Below, piece by piece: positions 20,342 through 30,387 of a DNA stretch of 64,000 bases. This stretch comes from Fulvimarina manganoxydans (GTDB lineage Bacteria; Pseudomonadota; Alphaproteobacteria; Rhizobiales; Rhizobiaceae): contig NZ_FWXR01000018.1 of the NCBI RefSeq assembly GCF_900176465.1, positions 1 through 64,000 of the forward strand, written 5' to 3'. The position numbers and the translations under genes were made by a program. How positions within the stretch are numbered: position 1 is the stretch's first letter; every line of letters starts with the position of its first letter. Below the pieces are notes generated by a model that worked only from the letters and a program-made list of their open reading frames with translations, made no database searches and was not told the DNA's origin.

Positions 20342-22456
20342 ATGGACACGAGGGCAGACGGCCGAGCGGCGCAGACGATCGACTTTCTGGGTCTCAGATT
20401 CCTCGATGCCGATCTCGCGGGAATCCGCAAAACGCTGACGGCGACCCTCCAAGGCGGGGGCTATCGCTATGTCGTCACCCCGAATGTGGATCATGTGGTC
20501 TCCTATCATCATGGCGGCGATCGTGCGCTCGTTCGCGCTTATGATGCGGCCGCGCTGCAGATCTGCGACAGCCGTATTCTCGCCCTTCTCGGCCGCGCCG
20601 CCGGCGTGACGCTCCATCCTTGTCCCGGCTCCGACCTGACGGAAAGCCTTCTATCCGCGCCGCTGCGGCCGGATATCCGCATTGGCGTCGTCGGGCCCGA
20701 ACGCGCGGCCTTCGAGGCTCTGCGCAAGCGCTATCCTGAGGTTGCGCTGACATTTATCGCCTCCGAGATGCGCCTCACCGTCGGCTCGCCCGAATGGCAG
20801 GCTACGGTCGAGCGCGCCAATCTGGCGGAGTGGGACATCCTCCTTGTCTGCCTGTCCTTTCCCAAACAGGAATTCTTCGCGCGCGATCTGGCATCGAAGC
20901 GGACCCATGGCGTCGCGCTTTGCGTCGGCGCCAGCGTCGATTTTCTGACCGGACGCCAGAAGCGTGCGCCCAAGGGCTTCCAGCGGCTCGGCCTCGAATG
21001 GCTCTATCGCCTTTCGAGCGATCCGAAGCGAATGGCCCGCCGCTATCTCGTTAAGGGTCCGAAGATCGTTCCCTTGGTTGCCAGAGACGTTCTGCGTGGC
21101 CGCCGTGGGAGGGCTCCCACCGGCGCGCCGACATCGGCAATCCTGCCTTTCGAGCGTCCCCGGCGCGGTGGCGCATCGGGCGCCGTCTCAAAGACCGCAA
21201 GGCCGCCGCGCGTCCTCTTTCTCTCGACTGTGCTTCCGCACGAAGAAAGGGGCGGGGGCGAGATCTGCTCGATGAATGTCATCGAGGCTCTGCGCCGCGC
21301 CGGCTGTGACGTGGAGGTCCTTGCCTATCGCCGCTCCGGCTCCGACGCGCCGTTGCCCGAGGGTTTCGCCTCTGCCGGCGAGCGGGCGATCGAAAGCGCC
21401 GAGGCAAAACTTCAGTCCGCGGTCTGGATGGCGCGCGCAGCGCTCAGCGGCGAGGCCTATTCGAGCGCCAAATACGTCTCCGACGAGATGCGGAGCGAGG
21501 CTGTCGGTCGTCTCGCTGAGGGCAACATCGATCTCGTCGTTCTCGATCATGCCCAGTCGGCTTGGCTTCTTCCGATCATTCCCGGCGACCTGCCGGTCGT
21601 TTTCGTCGCGCACAATGCCGAGCACCAGCTTTACGCCGATTATGGGAGGCGCGCGTTGAACAACGGACGCGGCAGCCTGAAGGCGCGGGCAAAGGCCGCG
21701 ATCTATCGGCGGGAAGCCCTGCGGCTGAAACGGATGGAACAGGTGGTTCTCGATCGGGCGAGCGCCGTCTGGGCGCTGACAAAGGCCGATGCCGATGCCC
21801 TTCGCCGGCTCGATCCCGAAGCGCTGATCGAAGTCGTTCCGGTGCCCGGCAAGACACCGGCCCTGGCCCTCGATGGGGGCAGCGTCAAGCCGCCGAGCGC
21901 CGATATCGGCCTCCTCGGCAATTTTTCTTGGGACGTCAATCGTGCGGGCCTCGACTGGTTTCTGGACGAGGTCGTTCCCCATCTCGATCCCCGCCTCTCG
22001 ATCCGGGTCGGCGGCAAGACCCATTTTGCGCCGGGCACGGTGAGGGGCCCTGTGAACTTTGCGGGCTTCGTTCCTGATGCCGAGGCCTTCCTGCGCGATT
22101 GCCGTGTCGTTGCGATCCCAAGCGTCGTCGGCTCGGGCATCCAGATCAAGACGATCGAGACGCTGGCCCTTGGACGCCCGACGGTGGCGACGCCGATCGC
22201 TCTGCGCGGCATCGAGACGGTGCCGGAGGGCGTGCGGGTCGCCGAGAGCGCTGAGGCGATGGCCCACGAACTGATGGCCGCCCTTGGTGGCGCCGGCATC
22301 GATAACGAGAAGACGGGCTCGAAAGGACTGTGCTGGTGGAGCGATCGGCGATCAGCCTTTGACGAGATCATTCAGGCGCGGGTCCGAATGCTCCTAGGCG
22401 AGCCGGGCAAGCCTGTTCAAGCGAGAGCTTGTATCGACGGCGATGAGGCCGCTTAA
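20342..22456 (+). CDS. Two-domain glycosyltransferase: WecG/TagA (GT26) fused to GT4-type
   Basis: 704 residues. Residues 10-245 are a WecG/TagA/CpsF-type transferase: VVTPNVDHVV, the LQICDSRIL segment with its conserved Asp, PCPGSDL, LSFPKQEFFARDL and GLEWLYRLSSDPKRMARRYL. GT26 enzymes add a ManNAc-type sugar to a lipid-linked acceptor at the inner membrane. After a basic Pro/Gly linker (about 250-290), residues 295-690 are a GT4-like transferase with GGGEICSMNVIEALRRAG near the start and the nucleotide-sugar segment GSGIQIKTIETLALGRPTVA near 600. The two halves could add successive sugars to an exopolysaccharide. Start: ATG at 20342; an ATG 18 codons earlier lacks a ribosome binding site. 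No other polysaccharide genes are nearby. Confidence 0.87.
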   Translation: MDTRADGRAAQTIDFLGLRFLDADLAGIRKTLTATLQGGGYRYVVTPNVDHVVSYHHGGDRALVRAYDAAALQICDSRILALLGRAAGVTLHPCPGSDLTESLLSAPLRPDIRIGVVGPERAAFEALRKRYPEVALTFIASEMRLTVGSPEWQATVERANLAEWDILLVCLSFPKQEFFARDLASKRTHGVALCVGASVDFLTGRQKRAPKGFQRLGLEWLYRLSSDPKRMARRYLVKGPKIVPLVARDVLRGRRGRAPTGAPTSAILPFERPRRGGASGAVSKTARPPRVLFLSTVLPHEERGGGEICSMNVIEALRRAGCDVEVLAYRRSGSDAPLPEGFASAGERAIESAEAKLQSAVWMARAALSGEAYSSAKYVSDEMRSEAVGRLAEGNIDLVVLDHAQSAWLLPIIPGDLPVVFVAHNAEHQLYADYGRRALNNGRGSLKARAKAAIYRREALRLKRMEQVVLDRASAVWALTKADADALRRLDPEALIEVVPVPGKTPALALDGGSVKPPSADIGLLGNFSWDVNRAGLDWFLDEVVPHLDPRLSIRVGGKTHFAPGTVRGPVNFAGFVPDAEAFLRDCRVVAIPSVVGSGIQIKTIETLALGRPTVATPIALRGIETVPEGVRVAESAEAMAHELMAALGGAGIDNEKTGSKGLCWWSDRRSAFDEIIQARVRMLLGEPGKPVQARACIDGDEAA

Positions 22457-22475
22457 CTCCCCCAAGGGGTTAAGC
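22451..22475 (+). terminator. Hairpin overlapping the glycosyltransferase stop codon
   Basis: GCTTAACTCCC and GGGGTTAAGC form a stem of about ten pairs starting within the stop codon region. An AT-rich stretch (TTATAAATC) follows a few bases later, making a modest intrinsic terminator candidate that separates this gene from mnmG. Confidence 0.45.
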
Positions 22476-22706
22476 CGGCTTATAAATCAAACGACCACCT
22501 CTTTCGATTGTCGGAGGGGCGACAGTCTCGGCTAACGTCGATCCAATGAGGCGCTCTCTGACGCACTTGCCGTTCCCCACCATTGTCTCAGCCGGCCTTT
22601 ACGTCTTATAGGTCGCGCAACGATCGCCTCAGGGCCGAGCCTGTCGGCATATGCCGAATATGATCGCTTACAAAGCGGCCCGTTTCTTCCGCGATCCTGG
22701 ACGGAC

Positions 22707-24632
22707 ATGATGACCGCGCATAACTCGCACAATCCGAGCACCAATCCGCATGCCGAGAGGCCCTTTCCGTCTCACGCCGATGTCGTTGTCATCGGCGGCG
22801 GCCATGCCGGCTGCGAGGCGGCGAGCGCTTCGGCGCGCTTCGGCGCGTCGACCGTTCTCGTCACCCACCGTTTCGAGACGATCGGGGCGATGAGCTGCAA
22901 TCCGGCGATCGGCGGGATCGGGAAAGGCCATCTCGTACGGGAAGTGGATGCGCTGGGCGGTCTCATGGGCGAGGTGGCGGATGCCGCCGGCATCCAGTTC
23001 CGCCTCCTCAATCGGCGCAAGGGCCCGGCGGTTCGCGGTCCCCGGACCCAGGCCGATCGCAAGCTCTATCGCGCCGCCATGCAGGCCAAGATCGCCCATC
23101 ACGACCAGCTCACCGTCGTCGAAGGCGATGTCTTCGATGTGGAGATCGGCGAGGAGGGCGCGGTCTCTGCCGTGATCCTCGCCGATGGGCGCCGGATCGC
23201 CTGCGGCGCCGTGGTGCTGACCACCGGCACCTTCCTGTCCGGTCTCATCCATATCGGAACTGAGCGTATTCCCGCCGGGCGAATGGGCGAGGACGCCTCG
23301 ACCGGTTTGTCGGCGACGTTGCGGCGCCTGGGGCTCAAGCTCGGCCGCCTCAAGACCGGGACGCCCGCGCGGCTCGATGGCAAGACCATCGACTGGCAGA
23401 GAGTCGAGCGCCAGGCGGCCGACGAAGATCCGGTTCCCTTTTCCTATCTCACGACCCGGATCGCCAATCCGCAAATCGAATGCGGCGTGACGCGCACGAC
23501 GGGCGAGACCCATCGTATCATCCGCGACAATCTCTCCCGGTCGGCGCTTTATTCGGGCCAGATCGAGGGGGTCGGCCCGCGCTATTGTCCCTCTATCGAG
23601 GATAAGATCGTCAAGTTCGGGGATCGGGACGGGCACCAGATTTTCCTGGAGCCGGAAGGGCTCGACGACGACACGGTCTATCCGAACGGGCTCTCGACGT
23701 CTTTGCCGCAGGACGTTCAGGAAGCCTTCCTGCGGTCGATCCCTGGGCTCTCGGGCGTCACGATCCTGAAGCCGGGTTATGCGATCGAATATGACCATGT
23801 GGACCCTCGCGAGCTCGATCGCCACTTGAGTGTTCGCCGTGCTCAAGGGCTCTATCTCGCCGGCCAGATCAATGGCACGACGGGTTATGAAGAGGCAGCC
23901 GCGCAAGGGTTGTTAGCCGGCTTGAATGCCGCATGCTTTGCCGGCAAAGCGGAGCCGGTGGCGATCACCCGAGCCGATGCTTATCTCGGTGTCATGGTGG
24001 ACGATCTCACCCGGAATGGCGTCAGCGAACCCTATCGCATGTTCACGTCGCGCGCCGAGTTTCGTCTCTCGCTGCGGGCCGACAATGCCGACCGGCGGCT
24101 GACGCCTTTGGCGATCCGGCTCGGTCTCGCCGGGCCTGAGCGCGTGGACGCCTTCACCCGCAGCGAGGCGGCGCTGTCTGAGGCGCGTGACCTCTTGGAA
24201 GGCCTCAGCGTCACACCGAACGAGGCGGAGAGCCACGGCCTTTCAGTCAATAAGGACGGGCGTCGTCGCTCCGCTTGGCAGCTTCTGTCCCAAAAGGATG
24301 TCGATCTCGATCGATTGGCGAGGATTTGGCCGCAAATTCAAGCCATTGCAGCTCCGGTTCGCGAGCGCATCGAGATCGAGGCGGCCTATGACGTCTATCT
24401 CGATCGCCAGAAGCGCGATCAGGAGCGGCTGCGCCAGGACGAGAATCGTCTCATCCCTGATGGCCTCGACATTGAAGCACTTCCGGGCCTCTCCAACGAG
24501 CTGCGCCAGAAGCTTCGACAGCGTCGCCCGGTGAGCCTTGCCGAGGCCGAGCGGATCGACGGCATGACGCCGGCGGCGCTTGCCATCCTCCTTGTCGCTA
24601 TTCGTCGAAGCGAGATGGCCGATGCCGCGTGA
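22707..24632 (+). CDS. mnmG: tRNA uridine-5-carboxymethylaminomethyl modification enzyme MnmG (GidA)
   Basis: 641 residues. It uses FAD, with MnmE, to build the cmnm5 modification on U34 of tRNAs reading NNA/NNG codons. The FAD-binding GxGxxG is [13 protein letters not shown] near residue 27. Other signature stretches are [53 protein letters not shown] and [12 protein letters not shown]. The C-terminal tRNA-binding helices are complete. The first ATG of MMTAHNS is taken; the next codon is an equally possible start. It overlaps rsmG by 11 nt. MnmE, often encoded just upstream in alphaproteobacteria, is not in this window. Confidence 0.97.
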   Translation: MMTAHNSHNPSTNPHAERPFPSHADVVVIGGGHAGCEAASASARFGASTVLVTHRFETIGAMSCNPAIGGIGKGHLVREVDALGGLMGEVADAAGIQFRLLNRRKGPAVRGPRTQADRKLYRAAMQAKIAHHDQLTVVEGDVFDVEIGEEGAVSAVILADGRRIACGAVVLTTGTFLSGLIHIGTERIPAGRMGEDASTGLSATLRRLGLKLGRLKTGTPARLDGKTIDWQRVERQAADEDPVPFSYLTTRIANPQIECGVTRTTGETHRIIRDNLSRSALYSGQIEGVGPRYCPSIEDKIVKFGDRDGHQIFLEPEGLDDDTVYPNGLSTSLPQDVQEAFLRSIPGLSGVTILKPGYAIEYDHVDPRELDRHLSVRRAQGLYLAGQINGTTGYEEAAAQGLLAGLNAACFAGKAEPVAITRADAYLGVMVDDLTRNGVSEPYRMFTSRAEFRLSLRADNADRRLTPLAIRLGLAGPERVDAFTRSEAALSEARDLLEGLSVTPNEAESHGLSVNKDGRRRSAWQLLSQKDVDLDRLARIWPQIQAIAAPVRERIEIEAAYDVYLDRQKRDQERLRQDENRLIPDGLDIEALPGLSNELRQKLRQRRPVSLAEAERIDGMTPAALAILLVAIRRSEMADAA

Positions 24633-25398
24633 CGATGGGCCCCGGACTGGTGGATCGGGACAGGGTAGAGGTCAGGCCGGGTTCGGCGCCGATCGCGGAT
24701 CGCGGACTCGTTCGGGCGCTGTAAAGTCAGCGGGAAAGCGCAAGCCGGCGTCACGCGATCCGCGCGCAGTAGCCGATGCCCAGCGCGCAGGACGCGCTGC
24801 CTTTCTCGATCGCTTCGATGTTTCACGTGAAACCGAAGAGCGGCTCGACCGCTATGTCACCCTTCTTACAGAATGGCAGCGCCGGATCAATCTGATCGCG
24901 CCCGCGACGCTCGGCGCGGTCTGGGAGCGGCATATTGCGGACTCGCTGCAACTGGAACAGCTTCTGCCACCGTTCCAGCGCTGCGCCGATCTCGGCTCCG
25001 GCGGCGGCCTGCCTGGATTGATTATCGCGATCGAGCGGCCCGACGCCCATATCGACCTCGTCGAGAGCAATGGCAAGAAGGCCGCTTTTCTGCGCGCGGT
25101 CATGCGTGAATTGGGCCTTTCCGGCGCTGTCCATGCCGAGCGGATCGAGGCTGTCGGCCCTGTGCTTTCCAGCGCCGATGTCGTGACCGCCCGTGCCCTT
25201 GCTTCGCTCTCGGAGCTTCTGGCGATGGTCGAGCCGCATGCGAAACCCGAGGCCAAGTGTTTCTTTGCGAAAGGGGAAACACATGGGGAGGAAATCGAGG
25301 CGGCGTCTGCCCTTTGGCGTTTCGAAATGGTAAAGCATGATTCGATGCTGAAGGATGGCTCTGTCGTTCTCGAGCTCGGTGCGATCGAACGGCGCTGA
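24622..25398 (+). CDS. rsmG: 16S rRNA (guanine-N7) methyltransferase RsmG (GidB)
   Basis: 258 residues; the family is usually about 205-215, so this has an unusual basic N-terminal extension of about 55 residues (Arg/Gly/Ser-rich, likely disordered). The enzyme methylates G527 (E. coli numbering) in 16S rRNA using S-adenosylmethionine. The core starts at [19 protein letters not shown], and the SAM site is [16 protein letters not shown] near residue 133. Start: ATG at 24622 overlaps the mnmG 3' end; no ATG or GTG start is visible closer to the core, so the extension is probably translated. A parS site overlaps the codons for Val-Ser-Arg-Glu-Thr. Confidence 0.93.
   Translation: MPRDDGPRTGGSGQGRGQAGFGADRGSRTRSGAVKSAGKRKPASRDPRAVADAQRAGRAAFLDRFDVSRETEERLDRYVTLLTEWQRRINLIAPATLGAVWERHIADSLQLEQLLPPFQRCADLGSGGGLPGLIIAIERPDAHIDLVESNGKKAAFLRAVMRELGLSGAVHAERIEAVGPVLSSADVVTARALASLSELLAMVEPHAKPEAKCFFAKGETHGEEIEAASALWRFEMVKHDSMLKDGSVVLELGAIERR
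24819..24834. other. parS site (15/16) within rsmG
   Basis: TGTTTCACGTGAAACC matches the consensus at 15 of 16 positions. It is read in rsmG as Val-Ser-Arg-Glu-Thr. It lies about 0.9 kb upstream of parA. Confidence 0.88.
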
Positions 25399-25703
25399 GC
25401 TTGCTTGCCAGAACGGCGTCGGCGCTGAGCCTGGTTGATGCCATTCAGGATTATCTGCCGTGCGCCGATCTCAATTCGATCGCGCCGGCACCAAGGCGCC
25501 GGACGGAGACGGGGGGAGGCCTTCCACCCACCGGCGTGTCACTAAAGGAATTGAGAATGCTGGGCGGTTTGGATGGATCGCTTATCATTCGAGGGAGCTG
25601 TGAGAGACCGGCTTGCCGGTCGCAATCTGGTTCGCGCGGGAGCTATGCCGAAAAGGCGTGTCGCTTTTCGCCCGTCTTGGGTTATCCTTGACGGCAAGAA
25701 CCG
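25399..25703. other. Gap between rsmG and parA
   Basis: 305 bp without a supported gene. The parA promoter should lie here if parAB is not fully dependent on readthrough from mnmG-rsmG. I see no convincing -35/-10 pair. Confidence 0.4.
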
Positions 25704-26513
<810 letters not shown>

Positions 26514-26548
26514 GGGATCAAAGGATGGCAGGGCAGGGCGGACAGCCC

Positions 26549-26564
26549 TGTTCCACGTGAAACA
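26549..26564. other. parS site (15/16) between parA and parB
   Basis: TGTTCCACGTGAAACA, one mismatch from the palindrome. It lies in the parA-parB intergenic gap, where ParB binding could also affect parB expression. Confidence 0.85.
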
Positions 26565-26637
26565 TTTCGCATCGGGGACGCCGTGTACCATGGCGGCTCG
26601 GCGATGCAGAAGACGATGACGGCAGGACGTCGGGCGC

Positions 26638-27573
26638 ATGAGTGAAGATCGTTCACGGCAGAGATTGGGGCGGGGCCTCGCATCGCTGATCGGACCCGGC
26701 AATCACGGCGGGTTCCGCCCGGCCGCAGCCAATAAGGTGCCGGAGGCCGAGAGCGCGGTGCCGATGCAGGCCGAGCGCGTCGTCGCTCTCGATCGCGTCG
26801 TGCCCAATCCCAACAATCCGCGCCGCACCTTCTCGGAGGACGATCTCGCGGATCTGACGGCCTCCGTGCGCAAGCACGGCATCGTTCAGCCGCTGCTCGT
26901 GCGTCCCGATCCGGACCGCGAAGGCGGCTTCGAGATCGTTGCGGGCGAGCGACGGTTTCGGGCGGCGAAAGCCGCCGAACTCAAGGAAGTCCCGATCGTC
27001 CTTCGCGACATCGACGACCGCCAGTCGATCGAGATCGCGCTGATCGAGAACGTCCAGCGAACCGACCTCAACGCCATTGAAGAGGCGCTTGCCTATGAGC
27101 GGCTGATCGACGAGCACGGCTATACCCAGGCCGATCTTGCCGAGGGACTTGGCAAGAGCCGGAGCCATGTGGCGAACACGCTCCGCCTGTTGCGTCTGCC
27201 CGAAAGCGTTCGCGCGATGGTCGTCGAGGGCAAGTTAAGCGCCGGGGCGGCCCGGACGCTGGTCAATGCCGAGAACCCCGAGCGTGTGGCCCGCGCCATC
27301 GTGGAAGACGGATTATCCGTCCGCCAAGCCGAGGAACTCGCCCGCACGGCCGGCAATGGTCAGGACGACGAGGATCCGGCGGAGAGCCCCGCACGGGAGC
27401 GGCGGGCACCGACCCCGAACGCCCATCTCGCCGAGATCGAGCGCCGATTGGCCGCGCGTCTGGATCTTGCCGTCAAGGTCAAAGGCAAGCCGAACAAGGG
27501 TTCGATCCGTATTGAATACGGGTCCGCCGAAGAGCTGCAGCGCATTCTCGCTCGGATCGGCCTCGACGATTAG
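26638..27573 (+). CDS. parB: Chromosome-partitioning protein ParB
   Basis: 311 residues. It binds parS sites, spreads along DNA as a CTP-dependent clamp and stimulates ParA. Residues 1-17 carry the ParA-activating motif (RLGRGLASLIG). The ParB/Srx CTPase domain includes NPRRTF, then GERRFRAAKAAEL near residue 102 and IENVQRTDLNAIEEALAYERL near 138. The DNA-binding helix-turn-helix is TQADLAEGLGKSRSHVANTLRLL near 162-184. The C-terminal dimerisation domain is at about 260-311. Complete and normal in length. Parts of the usual alphaproteobacterial downstream order are not seen; a repeat-rich gap and a LysE-type gene follow. Confidence 0.96.
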   Translation: MSEDRSRQRLGRGLASLIGPGNHGGFRPAAANKVPEAESAVPMQAERVVALDRVVPNPNNPRRTFSEDDLADLTASVRKHGIVQPLLVRPDPDREGGFEIVAGERRFRAAKAAELKEVPIVLRDIDDRQSIEIALIENVQRTDLNAIEEALAYERLIDEHGYTQADLAEGLGKSRSHVANTLRLLRLPESVRAMVVEGKLSAGAARTLVNAENPERVARAIVEDGLSVRQAEELARTAGNGQDDEDPAESPARERRAPTPNAHLAEIERRLAARLDLAVKVKGKPNKGSIRIEYGSAEELQRILARIGLDD

Positions 27574-28050
27574 TCTTATTATGTCAGATCAAAACGGCGG
27601 ACGATTGGTCGAGGCTTTAAGAACCGTCGTCATCCTCCGCCCGCCAGGGCCGGGGACGCATGCCTCGAAGGTTGATCACCACAAGCGATTGCGGCCAGCT
27701 TCGTGCAAAGTCCTCCGCCCGAATGCCGCTCATACGGTGATGGCATGGTCCCCGCACTCTTCGAGTACGAGGATGACGAAGCGCCAAAGGATCGGTCTCA
27801 CCTTCGAAATTCGCAGCCCGACATTGGTTTACGAGATGACGCCGGTGGACCACGGACCGAGTCCTCGATCGATGCCGTTTGAAGAGACTCTCGTATAGCT
27901 TGGGCGAAGGGATCGATAACCGCGCAAGCCGAGGCCGCATCTATGCTATGAGCGGAATCGCCAATCGGCTTTGTCCAACCCCATGGGGTTCGGCCTCGGA
28001 CATTGTCGTCGCCTATCAATGAAATGCGCTCTTCGACCAGGGTTTTCCCC
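27574..28050. other. Repeat-rich gap after parB
   Basis: 477 bp without a convincing gene. Inverted arms CGTCATCCTC (27628-27637) and GAGGATGACG (27769-27778) bracket about 130 bp that look like a decayed dispersed palindromic element of the type frequent in Hyphomicrobiales. Short frames on both strands cross the repeat and have no protein-like features. Confidence 0.55.
27628..27778. repeat. Inverted-repeat-bounded dispersed element
   Basis: Ten-bp perfect terminal inverted repeats, CGTCATCCTC and GAGGATGACG, bound a non-coding segment of 151 bp. A related GGATGCTTGGG...GCCCGAGCATGAC palindrome occurs at about 54681-54712. Confidence 0.5.
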
Positions 28051-28695
28051 ATGAGCTTTCTGCCGGATCTCTCGACCCTCCTCGCCTTTTCCCTGGCCGC
28101 CTTCGTGCTGACGATCACCCCCGGTCCGGACATGACGCTCTTTCTGGGGCGAACGCTCTCGGAGGGGCGTTCGGCCGGGATCATGGCGATGCTGGGCGCC
28201 TCGACCGGTATCCTCATCCATACGAGCCTTGCGGCCTTCGGCATTTCCGCCCTGATCGCGGCCTCGCCGGAGGCCTTTCTAGCGCTGAAGATCGCAGGTG
28301 CGGCCTATCTCGTCTTTCTTGCGCTTCAGGCGCTCTTCAAGGGATCATCGTTCCAGCTTGAACCCTCCAAGCGTATCAAGCCCCGGCCGCTTTCCGCCCA
28401 TTGGCTGACCGGGATCGGGATCAATCTTCTCAATCCGAAGATCATCCTCTTCTTCGTGACCTTCCTTCCGCAATTCGTCTCGGCGCGCGATCCGCATGTG
28501 ACGGGCAAGCTGATTTTTCTCGGCGTCTATTTCCTGCTTCTCGCCATACCCTTCTCGGTGGCGATGATTTTCGCCGCCGATCGCTTTGCAAGTGCCTTGA
28601 AGGCTCGTCCGAAGGTGATGCGCGTCATCGATTGGCTCTTTGCCGGGGTCTTCTCGGCCTTCGCCTTCCGCATCCTCTTCACCCAAGCGCGTTGA
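28051..28695 (+). CDS. LysE/RhtB-family amino-acid exporter
   Basis: 214 residues with six predicted membrane helices. The family signature is FVLTITPGPDMTLFLGRTLSEGRSAG at about residues 20-45, followed by a conserved LGASTGILIHTSLAAFGISAL. INLLNPKIILFFVTFLPQFV near residue 120 is also typical. Members export basic amino acids, homoserine, threonine or similar. Start: ATG at 28051 places the first helix at the N-terminus; earlier in-frame starts add a polar leader. The specific substrate is not predictable. It stands alone downstream of parB. Confidence 0.9.
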   Translation: MSFLPDLSTLLAFSLAAFVLTITPGPDMTLFLGRTLSEGRSAGIMAMLGASTGILIHTSLAAFGISALIAASPEAFLALKIAGAAYLVFLALQALFKGSSFQLEPSKRIKPRPLSAHWLTGIGINLLNPKIILFFVTFLPQFVSARDPHVTGKLIFLGVYFLLLAIPFSVAMIFAADRFASALKARPKVMRVIDWLFAGVFSAFAFRILFTQAR

Positions 28696-28864
28696 AACCG
28701 CTGCGGCGTCCCCCCGCTCCGCGCCTCCTCGCTCGGCGGGATGTGTCAGCTGATCGGCCTCGACGGTTCACCCATGTCGCTGGGTCCGTTCTGTCGACAA
28801 TGGCCCGAAAGAGCGGCGCGCAAGGCAATGGCACGACAGGGCAAGCACCATCCTGCCTAGTGCT

Positions 28865-29485
28865 TCAGGCCCGGCGTCGGCGGCGCGTCAGGAGCGCCCA
28901 ACTGCGCAGATCCGCGATGGCTTTGACCGTTGCGGCGAGAGCGAGAGCGCATAGAGCGATTTTGGAGGTCGTGCCCATGGTGCCTTCGATCAAGAGAGCA
29001 TGGGCCGAACCTGTGACGACTACGAAAACGGCAAGCGCCGTGTGGGCGAAGCGGAAGACGGCCGGGCGGATGCGCAGGGTCTTGCGAAAGCCCGCGAGCG
29101 CGGCAGCTGCGAAGAGGCCCCACATGGCGAGAACGCCGAAGTCGGAAAAGGGCGTCGGCGAGGTGAATGTCAGGGCGTCGATCACGTCGGGCGGGCTCGT
29201 CAGCCAAAGCCCGCCTACATGGGCGAGGATCGCGATGACGAGGCTTGCCCCAACCCAGTGATGCAGGCGGCGGCCTCGAAGCATGGCGAGGCCCGGCAGA
29301 TACCCGGCCGCCAGCAGCGGTTGGATGAGAATGAGCGCCATCGCGACGATCCCGGCAAAGCCGGCCGCGATATAGATCCCGCTTCGATAGGCGAGATAGT
29401 CGCTCGTCGCTGCGATCGTGATCGGGGCGACGATGGCGATCACCAAGGCGCCCCAGATTAGAATTCCGCGAATTTTCGACCCCAT
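28865..29485 (-). CDS. Ferric-reductase-like heme membrane protein
   Basis: 206 residues with six membrane helices. Paired helix histidines (RRLHHWVGASLVIAILAHVGG and FRFAHTALAVFVVVTGSAHAL) fit bis-heme coordination in the ferric reductase-like transmembrane domain. No FAD/NADPH domain follows, so it resembles MsrQ or other stand-alone heme-b electron carriers. It begins 1 nt after the stop of the Tat-exported intradiol-dioxygenase-like gene, so the two are cotranscribed. The redox partner is unknown. Start: ATG at 29485 immediately precedes the first helix; a 38-codon upstream extension overlaps the neighbouring gene. Confidence 0.8.
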   Translation of the reverse strand: MGSKIRGILIWGALVIAIVAPITIAATSDYLAYRSGIYIAAGFAGIVAMALILIQPLLAAGYLPGLAMLRGRRLHHWVGASLVIAILAHVGGLWLTSPPDVIDALTFTSPTPFSDFGVLAMWGLFAAAALAGFRKTLRIRPAVFRFAHTALAVFVVVTGSAHALLIEGTMGTTSKIALCALALAATVKAIADLRSWALLTRRRRRA

Positions 29486-29486
29486 G

Positions 29487-29987
29487 TCAGACGGGCTGAA
29501 GGACAAAATCGGCGTTGAGGCTCGTATCGCGCGGGCTCGGCATGACCGGGCGCAGGAACACGGTCTCATAGGCATCGCCGTCATAGGCGAGATGCCCATG
29601 GGGCTGCCCGAAGGCCGGCACGATCTGCGGCATTTCCAGCCGGAAGGTCCCGTCGGCGCCGGTCAGCGTTGCACCATGGCTTTCGGGATCGCGCTCATAG
29701 CCTTCCGTCGTATGGGCCCAGATCTGGATGCGGATGCCTTCCAAAGGCGCGCCGTCTCCCGCCCGGCGAACGCTGCCGGTCATCCAGAAGCCACCATTGC
29801 CGATCCGCTCGACGATCGGAGCGCCGGGACGGTAATTGTTCGATCCGCCGCGCATGGAGGGCGTCGGCGCAAGCCCTGCTGCGCGAGCGGGAACGAAGTG
29901 GCTGGATGTTCCCATCGCCAGAAGGGCGCCGGCGCCGGCCGCTCCCGCTGAGAGAAGGGTCCGACGGTTCATCGGGGTTCGAAACAT
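29487..29987 (-). CDS. Tat-exported intradiol-ring-cleavage-dioxygenase-like protein
   Basis: 166 residues. The leader MNRRTLLSAGAAGAGALLAM with the arginine pair is a likely Tat signal, ending near PARAA. The mature domain (GFWMTGSVRRAGDGAPLEGIRIQ to the end) is a transthyretin-like beta sandwich as in intradiol dioxygenases. IEIWAHTTEGYERD-like and FGQPHGHLAYDG segments supply Tyr and His residues that could bind iron, but I cannot confirm the full two-Tyr/two-His set, and the domain is shorter than in catechol dioxygenases. Start: ATG at 29987 with GGAG 9 nt upstream; the ATG five codons later lacks one. Forms an operon with the heme membrane protein gene downstream. Confidence 0.72.
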   Translation of the reverse strand: MFRTPMNRRTLLSAGAAGAGALLAMGTSSHFVPARAAGLAPTPSMRGGSNNYRPGAPIVERIGNGGFWMTGSVRRAGDGAPLEGIRIQIWAHTTEGYERDPESHGATLTGADGTFRLEMPQIVPAFGQPHGHLAYDGDAYETVFLRPVMPSPRDTSLNADFVLQPV

Positions 29988-30062
29988 GCAGGACGCTCCA
30001 TGTCGGTCGTGAACTTTCTGTCTCCGGTCCCACAATATGCGGTGTGGACTGGACGAGACTAT

Positions 30063-30088
30063 GATCGCAAGAACAAGCTCTTGCGATC
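30063..30088. repeat. 10-bp inverted repeat in divergent promoter region
   Basis: GATCGCAAGA at 30063-30072 and TCTTGCGATC at 30079-30088, loop ACAAGC. It lies 76-101 bp upstream of the dioxygenase-like gene. It could be an operator or a transcript hairpin. Confidence 0.55.
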
Positions 30089-30172
30089 TAACGGAGTTTT
30101 GAGGATGGCCCCGACGCTTTCGCGCGCTGGGCTAGGCCTTGCCGGACCAATAGCCAGGCCCGACAAGGCCTG

Positions 30173-30198
30173 GCGGGCCTTGATACGGAGCCCGACTG
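30173..30198 (+). repeat. 26-bp dispersed repeat, copy 1
   Basis: Contains CTTGATACGGAGCCCGACTG; matches 54486-54511 at 25 of 26 positions. Both copies lie in intergenic DNA. Confidence 0.6.
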
Positions 30199-30387
30199 AA
30201 TCACCCGGGCACCCTATGTGGTCCGACAGAGGCGATCGACCTTGAATCCCGCGCCGAATTTCGAAACAAGCCGGGGGCGGGCGAGGATATCTTCGCAAAT
30301 CCAATCGACAGGAAAGGCCGGGCTGCTTAGCGTGGGGCAGAGTCCGCCATGCGGCCGTCATTGTGATTTGAGGTCCGGATCGCATCC

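Larger units (their letters stand above)
29988..30387. other. Divergent control region with two hairpins
   Basis: 400 bp between the divergent dioxygenase-like and Lrp-type genes. It contains a 10-bp inverted repeat GATCGCAAGA/TCTTGCGATC (30063-30088), a second hairpin CCAGGCC/GGCCTGG (30154-30173), and a 26-bp sequence shared with 54486-54511 at one mismatch. No credible gene. Confidence 0.6.

Noticed and set aside
27266-27940. Overlapping frames on both strands across and after the parB 3' end
   Set aside because: One overlaps parB in a different frame, and both cross a repeat element bounded by inverted arms.
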